DNA from: Thermoanaerobaculia bacterium
GTDB taxonomy: Bacteria > Acidobacteriota > Thermoanaerobaculia > Gp7-AA8
Length of the DNA: 64,000 bases
Assembly: GCA_017883205.1 (NCBI GenBank)
Contig: JADGNZ010000017.1
Coordinates: 1-64,000 of the forward strand
Reading direction: 5' to 3'
The notes beneath the pieces are model-generated. The model searched no databases, was not told where the DNA came from, and saw only the letters and a list, made by a program, of their open reading frames with translations. Numbering within the stretch: the first letter of the stretch is position 1; the number at the start of each line of letters is the position of its first letter. The translations under genes and the position numbers were made by a program. Shown here in pieces: positions 1-8,449 of this stretch.

Positions 1-234
1 ACGGCCACTGATACTGAACCCACTCCCTCTCATCCACCCTTGGTTCCATCCATTCAAAGTAGCACTAAGCTAAGTTAGCGCCTATGGGCGTCTCGCCCGG
101 CGGTGCGTCCGCGGCGATGCGAACAAAGATCCGGCACCACGGAAACCACGCCGAGGCGAGGACGCCTCGCCACCGCGGGCGGGACGCCCTGCACTCCCAG
201 TTTTTCTTACAATTGACCCGGACAGGCCATTTGA
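1..234. other. Intergenic region with hairpin repeats upstream of the BAAT-type hydrolase
   Basis: No gene is seen here. Three GC hairpins occur: GGGCG-TCT-CGCCC at 86-98, GAGGCG-AGGA-CGCCTC at 153-168 and GGGCG-GGA-CGCCC at 177-189. The outer two also pair with each other as 17-18 base arms (88-105 with 171-187). They belong to the dispersed hairpin family also found near 4.77, 53.9 and 56.3 kb. A TACAAT hexamer at 208-213 could be the -10 box of the following gene. Confidence 0.6.
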
Positions 235-1539
235 ATGCCGGCGATCGCTCTTCTTCTCGTTTCGATGATGGCACTCGGTGCTGCTCCTCTCGCGGCGCCG
301 GAGACGCCGAGCCGACGTCCGCACTTCGAGATTCCGCGTGACACGTTCCTGATCGATGAGCCGATCCCGATCGTGATCTCGGGATTGCCGCCCGGACAAT
401 TGGTGACCGTGAAGTTGCGAAGCGAAGATCAGCCGGCGTGGTCATCCAGCGCAGGCTTCATCGCAGGGCAGGACGGTGTGGCCGACCTCACGCGAATGGC
501 GTCGGCGAGTGGCAGCTATCGAGGGGTGGATGCGATGGGACTGTTCTGGTCGGCGCGCCGCGATTCGTCGGCCGACCGCGTGCCGGAAGCTGGGGACCCT
601 AACCCTCCGCCGCGGAAGTGGCAGATCGTAGCGGAAGTGGGAGGTGCGGTCGTTGCGGAAACCACCGTCTTGCGGCGCGCCGTGGCGGCTGATGTCAACG
701 TGACGATGGTGCGCGCGAATGGTCTGGTTGGCGTGTTCTACCAGCCGCCCGGCCAGGAACGGCATCCCGCGGTGATCGTGCTTTCCGGATCGGGTGGTGG
801 CGTGCCGCCGGCGAGCGGACACGCGGGAGGCCTGGCGTCGCGCGGCTACGCAGTGCTGGCTCTCGCATACTTCGGCGCCGAAGGGTTGCCTCGCTCGCTC
901 TCCCGCATTCCGCTCGAATACTTTGGCAAGGCGCTCGACTGGTTGGCCGCTCAGCCCGCAGTCGATCCATCGCGCATCGGTGTACTGGGTACGTCGCGCG
1001 GTGGCGAGCTGGCGCTGCTGCTCGGATCCGTCTTCCCGAAGATTAAGAGCGTCGTTGCCTACGTCCCGAGCAATGTCGTCTGGGGTGGCTGCTGCGATTC
1101 GAGGATTGAGCCGTCATGGACGATTGAGGGCCGGCCGCTTGCCTGGGTCACGCCAGCCGGTGCGCGTGACCCCATGTCGATGGAGCGAACTGCGATCAGA
1201 GTCGAGCGGATCAAAGGGGCAGTGCTCCTCATCTCCGGCCGCGACGACCACGTGTGGAATTCATCGGGAATGTCGGAGAAGGTGATGGCCCGACTCCAGC
1301 GCAACCAGTTCCCCTACGTGTACAAACATCTCTCCTACGACAACGCGGGACACGCCATCGGGCGGCCGTACACCTCGACGATGGACCTCAACGACACGCG
1401 CCACCCGCTGACAGGCCGAATCGTACAATTCGGTGGAACGCCCGAGGGGACGGCACACGCACGGGAAGACTCGTGGCGGCAAGTGCTCGCGTTTCTGGAT
1501 GAGCATTTGCGCAACGCGAGCCCCGCTGCCGATCGCTGA
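235..1539 (+). CDS. Secreted BAAT/acyl-CoA thioester hydrolase-like alpha/beta hydrolase
   Basis: A 434-residue protein that begins with a hydrophobic signal-like stretch (residues 1-20), so it is probably exported. The first half fits the beta-sandwich N-terminal domain of acyl-CoA thioester hydrolases/BAAT proteins. From about residue 175 on it is an alpha/beta hydrolase with a nucleophile elbow GTSRGG (Ser254), an acidic residue in GRDDH (Asp337 or Asp338) and a histidine in NAGHAIG (His373), giving a complete Ser-Asp-His triad. The family hydrolyses acyl-CoA thioesters or transfers the acyl group. A signal peptide argues against a cytosolic CoA substrate, so the true substrate is unknown. 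The ATG is 22 bases after a TACAAT -10-like box. The gene converges on hemQ with only two bases between the stop codons. Confidence 0.8.
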   Translation: MPAIALLLVSMMALGAAPLAAPETPSRRPHFEIPRDTFLIDEPIPIVISGLPPGQLVTVKLRSEDQPAWSSSAGFIAGQDGVADLTRMASASGSYRGVDAMGLFWSARRDSSADRVPEAGDPNPPPRKWQIVAEVGGAVVAETTVLRRAVAADVNVTMVRANGLVGVFYQPPGQERHPAVIVLSGSGGGVPPASGHAGGLASRGYAVLALAYFGAEGLPRSLSRIPLEYFGKALDWLAAQPAVDPSRIGVLGTSRGGELALLLGSVFPKIKSVVAYVPSNVVWGGCCDSRIEPSWTIEGRPLAWVTPAGARDPMSMERTAIRVERIKGAVLLISGRDDHVWNSSGMSEKVMARLQRNQFPYVYKHLSYDNAGHAIGRPYTSTMDLNDTRHPLTGRIVQFGGTPEGTAHAREDSWRQVLAFLDEHLRNASPAADR

Positions 1540-1541
1540 GG

Positions 1542-2279
1542 CTACGCCAGCGAATCCAGAATCTCTTCCACCGTCGAACGGCGACATGTGTACATCGGCG
1601 TGTCGCGCTGGGTGTACTTCGACGACTCCGTTTCGCGAAGTTCCTGCACGAGGTCGAGGAACTCGGCGGCGGAGTCGGCTTCGAAGGCGACAACGAAATC
1701 CTGATCGTCGAGGCCGAACGAGTAGGTCGTGTTGATCTTCACGCGCGGGTACTTGTGGCCGATGGCGATGTGCTCGTTCATGATTCGCTGCCGTTCGCTT
1801 TGCGGGAGCAGGTACCAGTCGCGCGTCTTCACGAACGGATAGACGAAGAGGAAGGGCTTCTTGCCGGGGACGATGCGAAGGCGGCGGCCTTCCTGCCCTT
1901 CGTGGAAATGCTCGTCGACGTATTGCGAGTGCTTCGTCATCGAAAAGTACGAGACGGGGACGTCGAGGTAGCGCCCGAGGATCGATTTGTTGATGCCGGC
2001 GGCCATCTGCTGGAACGTGTCGATGTCGTAGCCGATGCGCCAGAACATGAAGTCGGTGTTCGGCTTGATACCGACGGTCGAGTAGGGGAGCACCATCATC
2101 GGGCCGGTGTGCTTGCTGACGATTTCCGCGAACTCGGCCTTCGCATCGGCACGCACGGCAGCGGTCTCGCGGCGAAACGCGCGGTCGACTTTGAAGAACA
2201 TGAAGTTGACGAACTGACGCGGCGCCGCGGCGGCGTCGGTAACTGCTGGTTTGGCTTGTGGCTCGGTGGTCGTGGTCAT
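1542..2279 (-). CDS. hemQ: Coproheme decarboxylase HemQ (chlorite dismutase family)
   Basis: 245 residues counted from the ATG at 2279. HemQ oxidatively decarboxylates the two propionates of coproheme to give haem b, the last step of the coproporphyrin-dependent pathway. The motif YPFVKTRDWYLLP carries Tyr147 and Lys151, spaced as the catalytic Tyr and Lys of Gram-positive HemQ. The segment RQRIMNEH gives a candidate proximal haem ligand, His170, and the SFGLDDQDFVVAFE and TESSKYTQRDTP stretches are typical of this branch rather than of true chlorite dismutases. The reading frame is open 13 codons further upstream, but the chosen ATG sits 8 bases after a TAGAAT box that the longer form would include. 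No other haem genes are adjacent. Sequence motifs make the family assignment strong. Confidence 0.9.
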   Translation of the reverse strand: MTTTTEPQAKPAVTDAAAAPRQFVNFMFFKVDRAFRRETAAVRADAKAEFAEIVSKHTGPMMVLPYSTVGIKPNTDFMFWRIGYDIDTFQQMAAGINKSILGRYLDVPVSYFSMTKHSQYVDEHFHEGQEGRRLRIVPGKKPFLFVYPFVKTRDWYLLPQSERQRIMNEHIAIGHKYPRVKINTTYSFGLDDQDFVVAFEADSAAEFLDLVQELRETESSKYTQRDTPMYTCRRSTVEEILDSLA

Positions 2280-2287
2280 GATCTCGG

Positions 2288-2293
2288 ATTCTA
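2288..2293 (-). promoter_or_regulatory. Putative -10 box of hemQ (leaderless type)
   Basis: TAGAAT on the minus strand, 8 bases upstream of the hemQ ATG. No -35 match was found. The spacing implies a transcript starting at or very near the start codon, as seen before several other genes in this window. Confidence 0.45.
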
Positions 2294-2319
2294 GCCCGTG
2301 CGAGGCGTTGCGGCGCACT

Positions 2320-4653
2320 TCATCGGCTTGCGCGTCCCCGAGGCACGTGAGGAACGGTCACGAATACGCGCTCGACGTCGCCATACTCGGGCTCGGTGCC
2401 GATGCGCGTGTAGGCGACGGTGATGTTGCCTGGTCCGGTGACGATCAGCGAGGCGTCGGGATCCGAAAGATCGGTGATGACCGTCTGTGGCGTGAGGCTC
2501 TCCATCGCCCCATGGGCGGCCACGTGGGTGACGTTGAGCGTGGCCGTGAAGGAGTACGTGGCGAAGTACGGGGGATTGCGCCTTGCTGTGAACGCGACGT
2601 CATATTGCAGGCCATCCCAGACGATGCTCCGGGTCTGGCCGGCGCCGAGGCGAACACCGTTGACTGGGCCGAGGAGCGAGCCGCCACGCGAAATCCTCTG
2701 CGCGTAGACGTTGTACTCGTACCCACCTTCCGCGCTGAAATAGTCGTCGGCGGAGCGTGTCCAGGCGACAAGAAAGCCATCGCCGTCGGATGCAACGAAG
2801 GGCTGGCCGTAGGTGTCGAGCGCGTCGGAAACGACGATGGATTTCGGATCGAGCGGCGCGAGTTGCGACGACAGGCGGGTGGCGGCGATCTGATAGGCGT
2901 AGCAAGGTCCCGGTTCACATAGGGGATCGCTGGGCGATGGTGCGGGCTTCAACCATGTCAGAAGCCACTCGGATCCGTTCCATGCTGCTGCGACGTTGGT
3001 GCCGCCGGGGTCTTCGGCAGGGTTGACGGTAACCGGCATCCCGTGCGACAGATCGCGGTCGAGGATCGTGGCGACAACGTGGACGCCTTCTGACCACGCC
3101 AAGAGCGTTCCGTTTGGCGCTGGCGCGAGAGCCAAATTTTCATAGCCGTTCTGCGAGATGACGATGCCGTTTGGATCGAGGAGTGTGCCTGTGCCGGGTG
3201 CAAACCGCGCCACCTTGACTATGGAAGAATACGAATCCTTCGGGTCCCGCTCTGTCCACCCGATGATGTAGTTCACTCCATCGAACGCGATACGCGGTTC
3301 CGTCAGGTTGGGGCCTCCGACTCGAATGCCTCGGCCATCCAGCGATTGCCCATCGAGCGTGAGCCGCCCCACGTACACGCCGCCGTCATCTTCATTCCAG
3401 ACGATGGCCGTGTTCGTGCCGCTCGTTGCGGCGTCGGGCGTGATTTGCGTCGTTGCGGCCCGAGCGATGACGAACGGGGCCGATGCCGCAAGCGATGGCC
3501 CTTCGATCACGGAGCCGGTGAAAACTCCGCTTCCCCATCCCGCGAACGCGCTCGATCCGTTGCACGCCAGGGTGGTGGTGTACCAAAGGCTGGACGAAAT
3601 CGTGGAGGAGGCTTTCACGATCGGGCTGTATCCGCCGATTGGCTGGCCGGTTCGGGTAAGCCGCCGGATGCCAAGCGTTTTTTGCGCGGGATCGCCGTCC
3701 ATGAACAAGTACGAGTCTCCGTTGAAGACGAGTCCTGGAAAGACCTGCTGCTGACGCAGGTAGAAGAGCCCTGGAAAAACCTGCTGAAGCGGAAAGAGAG
3801 AGGTCTCGAGGATCTCGCCGGAGGGGCCGAAGTGCTGCGCGGTGATCTGCCCGGGAGCCTGAAAGAGGGCTACGTAGCTGTTGCCATCGGACGCGAGGCC
3901 GAAGATGGCTCCCGGAGTGTCGATGAGAGGCGGTGTAGCCGGGAGCGGAACGCCGTTCGCGTCGAGCGCGGTCGTGGCCGTGTAGTTGGTGTTCCCGAAC
4001 GACCGGACGACGAGAAAGCCGCGGCCATTCGATGCCGCGAGAGCAGTTTCGTTTGACCCGCCGGCGGGGTTGGGGAGCGTTCTGGGACCATCGACGATGT
4101 TAGCGTCGCGATCGACGACGATGGTCATCAGGCTTCCGCTGGGACTGGTGTAGGCGATGATGGCGTGGCTCCCGTTACTTGCTACGCCTCCTGTGCTCAA
4201 GCGCGCCTTGTCAACGAAGACGCGTGGCGCAGAATCCAGCACTTGCCCCTCGGCGCTGATCCGAACGCCTACCAGCGGCGCGGTTGGTGATGTAGGTACG
4301 CTGACGTCTCCTTCGTTCCAGCAGACGAGGTATGCGTCGCCAAGATAGACGACGTTGAATTGACTCGGAACCGTCGTGAGCGTTGGGATGCGAATTCCGA
4401 GAGGATCGAGGAGGTGACCCGAGGCGTCGATCCGCGCAGCGTAGGTACGTTCGTAGCTATACGAGCGGCTGCGGGATGAGTCGCGCCACACGACGAGAAA
4501 GCCGTGGCCGTCGGATGCCGAGGCGGCTGCGTCACGGTTTCCCGGCGGCGGACCATAGACCGGAGACGTCACCGGCCGTTCGCCGAGGACCTCGGCGACG
4601 CAAGCCAAGGCCACGAACGTGATCAGGATTGCTGCGGCGATCGAGCGTTTCAT
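2320..4653 (-). CDS. Secreted protein of about 14 propeller-like repeats, function unknown
   Basis: 777 residues with an N-terminal signal peptide (MKRSIAAAILITFVALACVA). I do not recognise a named family. The chain repeats a short pattern about every 40-60 residues: a D/NG-turn followed by a hydrophobic strand ending in W or F, for example GFLVVW, YLVCWNE, TAIVWNE, YIIGWTE, LLAWSE, WLLTW and GFLVAW. Around 14 such units can be counted, which suggests a beta-propeller or tandem beta-sheet repeats. The start is supported by a strong ribosome-binding site, AAGGAG, 6 bases before the ATG. It is probably exported; adhesive or binding roles are possible but unproven. Its stop lies just upstream of the hemQ promoter on the same strand. 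Confidence 0.7.
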   Translation of the reverse strand: MKRSIAAAILITFVALACVAEVLGERPVTSPVYGPPPGNRDAAASASDGHGFLVVWRDSSRSRSYSYERTYAARIDASGHLLDPLGIRIPTLTTVPSQFNVVYLGDAYLVCWNEGDVSVPTSPTAPLVGVRISAEGQVLDSAPRVFVDKARLSTGGVASNGSHAIIAYTSPSGSLMTIVVDRDANIVDGPRTLPNPAGGSNETALAASNGRGFLVVRSFGNTNYTATTALDANGVPLPATPPLIDTPGAIFGLASDGNSYVALFQAPGQITAQHFGPSGEILETSLFPLQQVFPGLFYLRQQQVFPGLVFNGDSYLFMDGDPAQKTLGIRRLTRTGQPIGGYSPIVKASSTISSSLWYTTTLACNGSSAFAGWGSGVFTGSVIEGPSLAASAPFVIARAATTQITPDAATSGTNTAIVWNEDDGGVYVGRLTLDGQSLDGRGIRVGGPNLTEPRIAFDGVNYIIGWTERDPKDSYSSIVKVARFAPGTGTLLDPNGIVISQNGYENLALAPAPNGTLLAWSEGVHVVATILDRDLSHGMPVTVNPAEDPGGTNVAAAWNGSEWLLTWLKPAPSPSDPLCEPGPCYAYQIAATRLSSQLAPLDPKSIVVSDALDTYGQPFVASDGDGFLVAWTRSADDYFSAEGGYEYNVYAQRISRGGSLLGPVNGVRLGAGQTRSIVWDGLQYDVAFTARRNPPYFATYSFTATLNVTHVAAHGAMESLTPQTVITDLSDPDASLIVTGPGNITVAYTRIGTEPEYGDVERVFVTVPHVPRGRASR

Positions 4654-5195
4654 GGGATCTCCTTTCGATCAGTTTCCTGTTTGCGCGGCGCGTTCGCGCG
4701 CGGGCCAAGGTGCAGCGACGAGATGCGCTCGACGTCCGTGTAGGGGGATTCGTGCGCCACGCGTGTAGGCGGCGAGGACGCCGCCGCCATAGGAGTGCGG
4801 CGCTTCTTCCCGGAACCATGATCACGTTGCCGTTGGCTGCAAACTGGTTTGGAGAAAAGTAATCCTTCGCAGCGATGTGCGCAAGGACGGCGATCCTCCC
4901 ATCCGTTCCAACGCGCGGAGTTACACCATATCAATGCGCACCGAGGTGAACAAACGAGCGCTAAATCCTTTGTCACGGTTCGGTTAAGCGGCGATTAAGC
5001 AAGAGCGCGCCGGTCATTTTTGTCACCGGGAGCATGTGGAAACTGCAAAACGTCTTGGGCAGCTGCACAAACTGCGCTGCTACGGATGTGTCTGAAATGG
5101 AGTAAGAATAGTAGAATCAGACACTTGCGCGAATTCGCCCATGGGTTTGTGCAAACTGCTCAGAAGCCCGTGTTTTGCCCGTTGTTCGCTGTTTT
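4654..5195. other. 542-base intergenic region, no gene recognised
   Basis: Several short open frames here lack start signals or family resemblance. The region holds one GC hairpin of the dispersed AGGA-loop family at 4768-4785. It also holds an 8-base inverted repeat, GTGTCTGA at 5088-5095 and TCAGACAC at 5117-5124, separated by 21 AT-richer bases, which could be an operator. The right end follows the stop of the Sua5-like gene. No clear terminator was seen. Confidence 0.5.
4768..4785. repeat. GC hairpin with AGGA loop (dispersed family)
   Basis: GGCGGCG-AGGA-CGCCGCC: a perfect 7-base stem with the conserved AGGA tetraloop. Single-hairpin copy of the family found in clusters near 0.1, 53.9 and 56.3 kb. 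Confidence 0.6.
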
Positions 5196-5786
5196 TCACA
5201 GGTCTTTCCACAGACTTTTCCGCAGAAACTGTGAAAAGTCCGGATCACCCTCCCGGACCATGCGGGGCTTACTCCCGGTAAAGTCCACGATCGTCGAGGG
5301 TTTTCCGTCATGCCTGCCCTCGTCGAGAAGGGCATCGAGCCTGTTTTTCATCGTTGAATCGAGCATCTCCGGTGACGTGATCGGGGCTTCTCCGCTGCGG
5401 TTTGCGCTAGTGGAAACGAGCGGTCCCGTACGATCGAGAAGGTCGCGCAGCCATGCGAGGTCAGGAACTCGCGCGGCAATCGTGGATGTCCCTGCCGGGA
5501 GAATCGCAGTCAGCGGTGCCGGCCAGATCGTACGGAGAGTATCAGGTACGGTCACCTTCATCGCCTCCAGTTGTTCGATCGACGCGGCGATGACGACGAA
5601 AGCCTTGTCGCCAGGCCTTTCCTTGATCGCAGCGATCCGATCCACCGCCTGTTGATTCGCCGCCAGGGCATGCAGACCGTAGATCGTGTCGGTCGGCAGC
5701 AGCGCCACGCCACCGGCGATGAGAATGGCTGCCAGCTCGTCGAGAACGTCGCCGCCCGGCACGCCGTCGACGTGCCATTGCTTCAT
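5196..5786 (-). CDS. Sua5/YciO/YrdC family threonylcarbamoyl-AMP synthase
   Basis: 196 residues. This family makes threonylcarbamoyl-AMP from threonine, bicarbonate and ATP for the t6A37 modification of ANN-decoding tRNAs. Diagnostic motifs are PTDTIYGLHALA near residue 32, KERPGDKAF near residue 54, a proline-rich WPAPLTAIL and STSANRSGEAP near residue 127, all in the normal order. The length fits the short TsaC/YrdC type without the extra Sua5 domain. The start was placed at the ATG (5784-5786) that overlaps the recN stop as ATGA, which implies translational coupling to recN. A much longer open frame runs upstream through recN, but that part has no family resemblance. No terminator is obvious downstream. 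Confidence 0.88.
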   Translation of the reverse strand: MKQWHVDGVPGGDVLDELAAILIAGGVALLPTDTIYGLHALAANQQAVDRIAAIKERPGDKAFVVIAASIEQLEAMKVTVPDTLRTIWPAPLTAILPAGTSTIAARVPDLAWLRDLLDRTGPLVSTSANRSGEAPITSPEMLDSTMKNRLDALLDEGRHDGKPSTIVDFTGSKPRMVREGDPDFSQFLRKSLWKDL

Positions 5787-7504
5787 CGCCGCGACCTGGC
5801 GGCGGGGCTGCGCGCGCCATCGAGCAGCTCGCGCGCGTGCAGGAGTGCCGAGGCCGGGATCGATTCGCCGCCGAGCATGCGGGCGATCTCGTTCACCCGC
5901 TCCTCGTCGGAATCGAGGCGGCGGATGCGCGCCCGCGTGTGGCCGGCGGCATCTTCCTTCCAGACGAAAAAGTGCGTGCTGCCGAAACTGGCAATCTGCG
6001 GTAGGTGGGTTACGCAGATGACCTGATTTCCCGCAGCCAGCTCCTGCAGCTTCCGGCCGACGACTTCCGCCACACGCCCGCCGATGCCGGCATCGATCTC
6101 GTCGAAGACCAGCGTTGCCGCGGCTGCATTCCGCGAAGACTTGAACAGGGCTGCGGCAATTGCGAGCTGAATGCGCGACAACTCGCCGCCCGATGCGATG
6201 CGCTGCATCGCCTTCGGCTCCTCGCCGCGGTTCGGCGCGATGAGGATCTCGATGCGGTCGAGGCCGTGCGCCGCGGCGTGGTCGCGCGCGGGCTCGGCGG
6301 CATCGACGACGACCTTCACCGTCGTCCGCTCCATGGCCAGATCGTTCAACTCCGATTGGATGGCGGTCTCGAACTTCTTCGCCGCCTTCTTGCGCGCCGT
6401 CGAAAGCGACTCCGCCGTCTTGCGCCATGTGGTGAAACGCTGCTCCTCGATTCGCTGCAGCTTGTCGATGTTCGCTTCATAGTCGCTGAGCCGCTCGAAT
6501 TCCTGCTGAATCGTTTCGAGGTAAGCGAGGACGGCGTCGACGGCGCCGCCGTACTTTTTCTTGAGGCGCTCGATGGTGACCAGGCGATCTTCGATCTCTT
6601 CGAGGCGTTCGGGATCGTGGCGCACGGAATCGGAGAGGCGCGAGAGGCCGCGCGACGTCTCCTGGAGCCGATAGACGGCGTCTTCGAGCTCGGCGGCAAT
6701 CGCACCGATATCCGCGATCTCGTTCGCCAGCGGCTGCACGAGGTGTAGAGCCCGCGCGAGCTGCGCCAGCGCGGAGTTCTCATCATCATCAACCAGTGCA
6801 AACGCACCGCTCGTCGCCTCGGCAAGCTGACGAGCGTTCGCAAGCATGCTTCGCTCCGCGCGCAATCCTTCTTCTTCGGCCGGCGCAAGTTTCGCGGCGC
6901 CGATCTCGTCGATCTGATAGCGAAGGAGATCGAGCCGCAGCGTCCGGTCGCGCTGCGCATCCGCGAGCGCGCGAAACTCTTCCGCGGCGCTGCGCCACTC
7001 GCGGTGGGCCTCGCCCACGCTGCCGAGGAGCGAGCCGTGGTCGCCGTACTCATCGAGCAGTTCACGGTAGCCCTGCCCGGCGACGCGGTTGTGCGACTCA
7101 TGCTGCCCGTGGATCTCGACGATGGCATTCATCGATTCGCCCAGCTCGCGGACAGAGAGGGGCGAGCCGTTGATGAGAACGCGGCCGCGACCGTTGCCGG
7201 CAATCTCGCGCTTGACGATCAACTCGATGGGGCCGCCGTCCCCGCGGTCGACATCGATGCCGAGCGCTTCGAGCGGCTCACCCGCCGTGCTCGGCAAATG
7301 GAACACCGCCTCGGCTGTCATCTTTTCGGCGCCGGCGCGGATCATCTCCGTCGAGCTCCGCGCCCCCCGCAGGAACTCGATCGAGTCGATGAGCAACGAC
7401 TTTCCGGCGCCAGTCTCGCCGGTCAGAACATTCAGTCCCGGACCCGGCTCGACAGCGAATTCCTCCACGATGGCGAGGTTGCGGACTTTGAGATAGGTGA
7501 TCAC
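5783..7504 (-). CDS. recN: DNA repair protein RecN
   Basis: 573 residues, close to the usual 550-570. RecN is an SMC-like ATPase recruited early to double-strand breaks and is usually SOS-induced. The N-terminus carries Walker A, GETGAGKS (residues 29-36), preceded by the family phrase LKVRNLAIVEE. A long alpha-helical coiled-coil middle follows. The ABC signature ASGGELSRIQLA lies near residue 440 and Walker B, TLVFDEIDAGIGG, near residue 466. The start is GTG. The stop overlaps the ATG of the Sua5-like gene by four bases, so the two are co-translated. A TAGACT hexamer lies 13 bases before the GTG as a possible -10. No LexA-type palindrome was recognised. Assignment is secure. Confidence 0.95.
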   Translation of the reverse strand: MITYLKVRNLAIVEEFAVEPGPGLNVLTGETGAGKSLLIDSIEFLRGARSSTEMIRAGAEKMTAEAVFHLPSTAGEPLEALGIDVDRGDGGPIELIVKREIAGNGRGRVLINGSPLSVRELGESMNAIVEIHGQHESHNRVAGQGYRELLDEYGDHGSLLGSVGEAHREWRSAAEEFRALADAQRDRTLRLDLLRYQIDEIGAAKLAPAEEEGLRAERSMLANARQLAEATSGAFALVDDDENSALAQLARALHLVQPLANEIADIGAIAAELEDAVYRLQETSRGLSRLSDSVRHDPERLEEIEDRLVTIERLKKKYGGAVDAVLAYLETIQQEFERLSDYEANIDKLQRIEEQRFTTWRKTAESLSTARKKAAKKFETAIQSELNDLAMERTTVKVVVDAAEPARDHAAAHGLDRIEILIAPNRGEEPKAMQRIASGGELSRIQLAIAAALFKSSRNAAAATLVFDEIDAGIGGRVAEVVGRKLQELAAGNQVICVTHLPQIASFGSTHFFVWKEDAAGHTRARIRRLDSDEERVNEIARMLGGESIPASALLHARELLDGARSPAARSRR

Positions 7505-7648
7505 CGGACGTGTGGAAAGTCTACCGCGTTCACCGGGAGGGGCGCACTTCGGCGGTGGGCAGTGACTTTGCTTTTGTCATCTGCGAATTGGAGAGGTGAC
7601 CAGGCGTTGCATCAGTCGCAGCTCGTGGGATGCACGAGTTGCGTGGTG

Positions 7649-7654
7649 TACGAT
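7649..7654 (+). promoter_or_regulatory. Putative -10 box of the methyltransferase gene
   Basis: TACGAT, 6 bases before the GTG at 7661. This helps choose the GTG over the downstream ATG at 7682. No -35 box seen. Confidence 0.35.
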
Positions 7655-7660
7655 CGTGAC

Positions 7661-8410
7661 GTGAGGGACGACGACACGATCATGACGTTGCCCGATCCGC
7701 CCCGGGATCTGATCGGCGGAATCGGGGCGGGCGACTTCTGGCGAATCGGCAATCAGATCGCCGGACTGACGATGGCTACGGCGGGACTGGAACCAGACGA
7801 TCGAGTTCTCGACGTGGGCTGCGGGCTGGGACGCGTGGCGCTGCCGCTGTCGCGATTCCTTGATCAGCGCGGCAGTTACGATGGATTCGACACCTCCCGC
7901 GAGTACATCGAGTGGTGTCGCAGTGCGCTTCCGTTCGATTCCGCGAGATTTCGTTTTCATCATTTCAGCATCTTGAGCTCTCACTACAACGAGCAGGGGT
8001 CGATTGCGCCGGAATCGTTTACATTTCCCTGGCCGGACGACTCGTTCACGCTCGCCGTTGCCGTATCGCTGTTCACCCACCTGTCGCCGTCCGCGGCGAC
8101 GAACTACCTTCGTGAGATCGCGCGCACGTTGCGGCCGGCAGGCCGGATGTTTGCCTCGTTCTACGTGCTCGATGAGCAATCGCAACGCGTGGCCGAGGGT
8201 GGCACGACGGATCCCCGGTTCACGGAGCGAATCGAGGAGGGGATGATCGGAGATGCAGCGAACCCCGACGCAGCCGTCGCCTTCGGTGCGGAGTGGCTGG
8301 CAGGTGCGCTGGAATCGGCTGGGATGGTTTTTGATGCGTTTTATCCGGGCCGTTGGCGCCAGCAGCCGGTGATATCGCATCAGGACATCGTCATCGCTCA
8401 CAAACCATGA
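7661..8410 (+). CDS. Class I SAM-dependent methyltransferase
   Basis: 249 residues from GTG 7661, or 242 from ATG 7682. The Rossmann-fold SAM site is clear: VLDVGCGLGRVALPL (motif I, about residue 45), an acidic end to strand 2 (GFDTSREYIEW), then LAVAVSLFTHLSP and YLREIARTLRPAGRMFASFYVL, the usual post-I to motif III layout of ubiE-like and glycan-linked methyltransferases. The substrate cannot be read from the sequence. The GTG start is preferred because a TACGAT box lies 6 bases upstream; the ATG has a weak GAGGGA about 12 bases before it. It is a single-gene unit converging on the M16 pseudogene and ends just left of the duplicated segment. Confidence 0.82.
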   Translation: MRDDDTIMTLPDPPRDLIGGIGAGDFWRIGNQIAGLTMATAGLEPDDRVLDVGCGLGRVALPLSRFLDQRGSYDGFDTSREYIEWCRSALPFDSARFRFHHFSILSSHYNEQGSIAPESFTFPWPDDSFTLAVAVSLFTHLSPSAATNYLREIARTLRPAGRMFASFYVLDEQSQRVAEGGTTDPRFTERIEEGMIGDAANPDAAVAFGAEWLAGALESAGMVFDAFYPGRWRQQPVISHQDIVIAHKP

Positions 8411-8449
8411 GCGATGCGATGGCGCTCGACCGGTACGGCGTGACCTCTT

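Noticed and set aside
5190..5245. Several DnaA-box-like words (TTTTTCACA, CTTTCCACA, TTTTCCGCA)
   Set aside because: Each differs from TTATCCACA at two or more positions and most lie inside the Sua5-like coding end; no dnaA, dnaN or AT-rich unwinding region is nearby.
5787..6428. N-terminal extension of the Sua5-like protein
   Set aside because: It is a second frame within recN, Arg-rich and without family likeness; the ATGA overlap marks the true start.
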